DNA of 14,245 nt from Deltaproteobacteria bacterium. Its GTDB lineage: Bacteria > Desulfobacterota > Syntrophia > Syntrophales > UBA5619. Shown one piece after another: positions 13,496 to 14,245 of this stretch. Every line of letters begins with the position of its first letter. Positions within the stretch are counted from its first letter, which is position 1. The stretch spans positions 1-14,245 of the forward strand of contig JAPLJY010000189.1 of NCBI GenBank assembly GCA_026388345.1, given 5' to 3'. The position numbers and the translations under genes were made by a program. The notes below the pieces were generated by a model, which saw only the letters and a program-made list of their open reading frames with translations, searched no databases and was not told the DNA's origin.

Positions 13496-14245
13496 AAAAC
13501 TGTTTTTTGCATGTATCGCGACGTTTCTGGTCATGATTATCCTCGGACCGATCCAGGGCAAAGCGGCAGAAAACATCAAGATAGTCGCTCTCTTCCCGTT
13601 TGATGTCCACAGCACCTCCCTCGAGAAAGCGGCCGACCTCCAGGAGGTTATCTACCGGGGAGTCGTAGCGGAACTTCTGAAATTGAAAACCATCCGCCTG
13701 GTCGGGCGGGAAGAGATCAAGGCCGGCACGGAAGGGAAACGCCTCAACGATGCGCTTGTCATCGAGGTGGGGAAAAAGGCCGGCGCCATCTATGCCGTTT
13801 GGGGAAGTGTTTCCGAATTCGGGGACCGGATCAGCGTCGATACCAGGGTGATCGATGTGCGTGAGGGGAAGATCCTGCCAGGGGTTTTCGTTCAGGGCCG
13901 TGGTCGGGAGAATCTGAACGCAATTCTGGCCCAGCTCCGGGCGGACATTCTGATCCGGATCGCCTCCGATGAGCGGATCGTCCGCGTCGAGTTCAAGGGC
14001 AACCGCAAGATCGAGGCCAGCGCCATCAACCAGGTCCTCAAGAGCGTGCCCGGAAATATCTTTACCGATGCGGACCTTTCCGCCGACATCAAGGCCATCT
14101 TCAAGATGGGCTACTTCGATGACGTCTCGGCGGAGGTAACGGACGTTGCCGAGGGAAAGGTAATCGCCTTTGTCGTGGAGGAAAAACCCCTGATCACCGA
14201 GATCCGGATCCAGGGAAACAAGGCCGTGAAGAAGGACGACATCGA
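13488..14245 (+). CDS. bamA: Outer-membrane assembly factor BamA with extra N-terminal domain (gene runs off the right edge)
   Basis: BamA is the outer-membrane barrel that folds and inserts other beta-barrel proteins. Only the first 252 codons are present. Residues 1-26 form a signal peptide (MNRKLFFACIATFLVMIILG, cleavage near GKAA). Residues 27-160 are an extra domain not found in E. coli BamA, beginning IKIVALFPFDVHS. It continues through VVAELLKLKTIRLVGREEIKAG and GAIYAVWGSVSEFGDRISVDTRVIDVREGK, which resembles the TolB N-terminal/CsgG-like fold. The first POTRA repeat starts at about 163 (RIVRVEFKGNRKIEASAI...GYFDDVSAEV...VVEEKP, to 234), and POTRA 2 begins ITEIRIQGNKAV. The GTG start was chosen because GGAGGG lies 10 nt upstream and the signal peptide begins there. 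It overlaps lolD by 8 bp. The POTRA assignment is firm. The fold of the extra domain is inferred. Confidence 0.88.
   Translation, partial: MNRKLFFACIATFLVMIILGPIQGKAAENIKIVALFPFDVHSTSLEKAADLQEVIYRGVVAELLKLKTIRLVGREEIKAGTEGKRLNDALVIEVGKKAGAIYAVWGSVSEFGDRISVDTRVIDVREGKILPGVFVQGRGRENLNAILAQLRADILIRIASDERIVRVEFKGNRKIEASAINQVLKSVPGNIFTDADLSADIKAIFKMGYFDDVSAEVTDVAEGKVIAFVVEEKPLITEIRIQGNKAVKKDDI

Noticed and set aside
1..14245. tRNA, rRNA, CRISPR array, prophage or transposase genes
   Set aside because: No cloverleaf, repeat-spacer periodicity or mobile-element protein was recognised on either strand when reading the sequence by eye.

Overview
The window looks like a moderately GC-rich Gram-negative chromosome, most likely an anaerobic deltaproteobacterium of the Syntrophobacterales/Syntrophus type. 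This is inferred from gene content: the run lysS, a lolC/E-like permease, lolD and bamA, in which BamA carries a long extra domain before its first POTRA repeat; an ADP-forming acyl-CoA synthetase; and intergenic palindromic repeats of a kind seen in that group. No species can be named from the sequence alone. Almost all genes are housekeeping or envelope functions. I saw no phage, transposase, CRISPR array, rRNA or tRNA.

Left part, minus strand (1-4500): the 5' half of an exported alkaline phosphatase, a complete glutaminyl-tRNA synthetase, and two damaged metabolic genes. One is an ADP-forming acyl-CoA synthetase that is frameshifted and appears to lack an internal segment. The other is a 52-codon remnant of the N-terminus of a D-2-hydroxyacid dehydrogenase, whose stop codon overlaps the glnS start (ATGA). 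The damaged synthetase still has a near-consensus sigma70 promoter and a terminator-like hairpin. About 440 bp of non-coding DNA follows (to 4844), holding two copies of a CCGCAGCAAGCTGCGG palindrome.

Middle (4845-9650): on the plus strand an HD-domain phosphohydrolase and a YjbQ-family protein. These converge on a tight minus-strand operon of inositol monophosphatase and two different Hsp20 small heat-shock proteins. Divergent from that operon are a RodZ-like protein and TatA. TatA converges on ssb, and the gap between them is filled by a roughly 150-bp inverted-repeat element that reaches the ssb stop codon.

Right part, plus strand (9835-14245): lysS has a promoter overlapped by a perfect inverted repeat. 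It is followed by a lolC/E-like permease, lolD (the lipoprotein-release ABC transporter) and the beginning of bamA (outer-membrane protein assembly), which overlaps lolD by 8 bp. Stable hairpins sit in the lysS-lolC and lolC-lolD gaps. The permease and LolD release lipoproteins from the inner membrane for delivery to the outer membrane, and BamA inserts beta-barrel proteins there, so this is an outer-membrane biogenesis operon headed by a tRNA synthetase.

I did not find a clear new multi-gene system. The best leads are the two decayed genes, the two repeat families, the N-terminal domain on BamA, and the operator-like and hairpin structures around lysS and lol.
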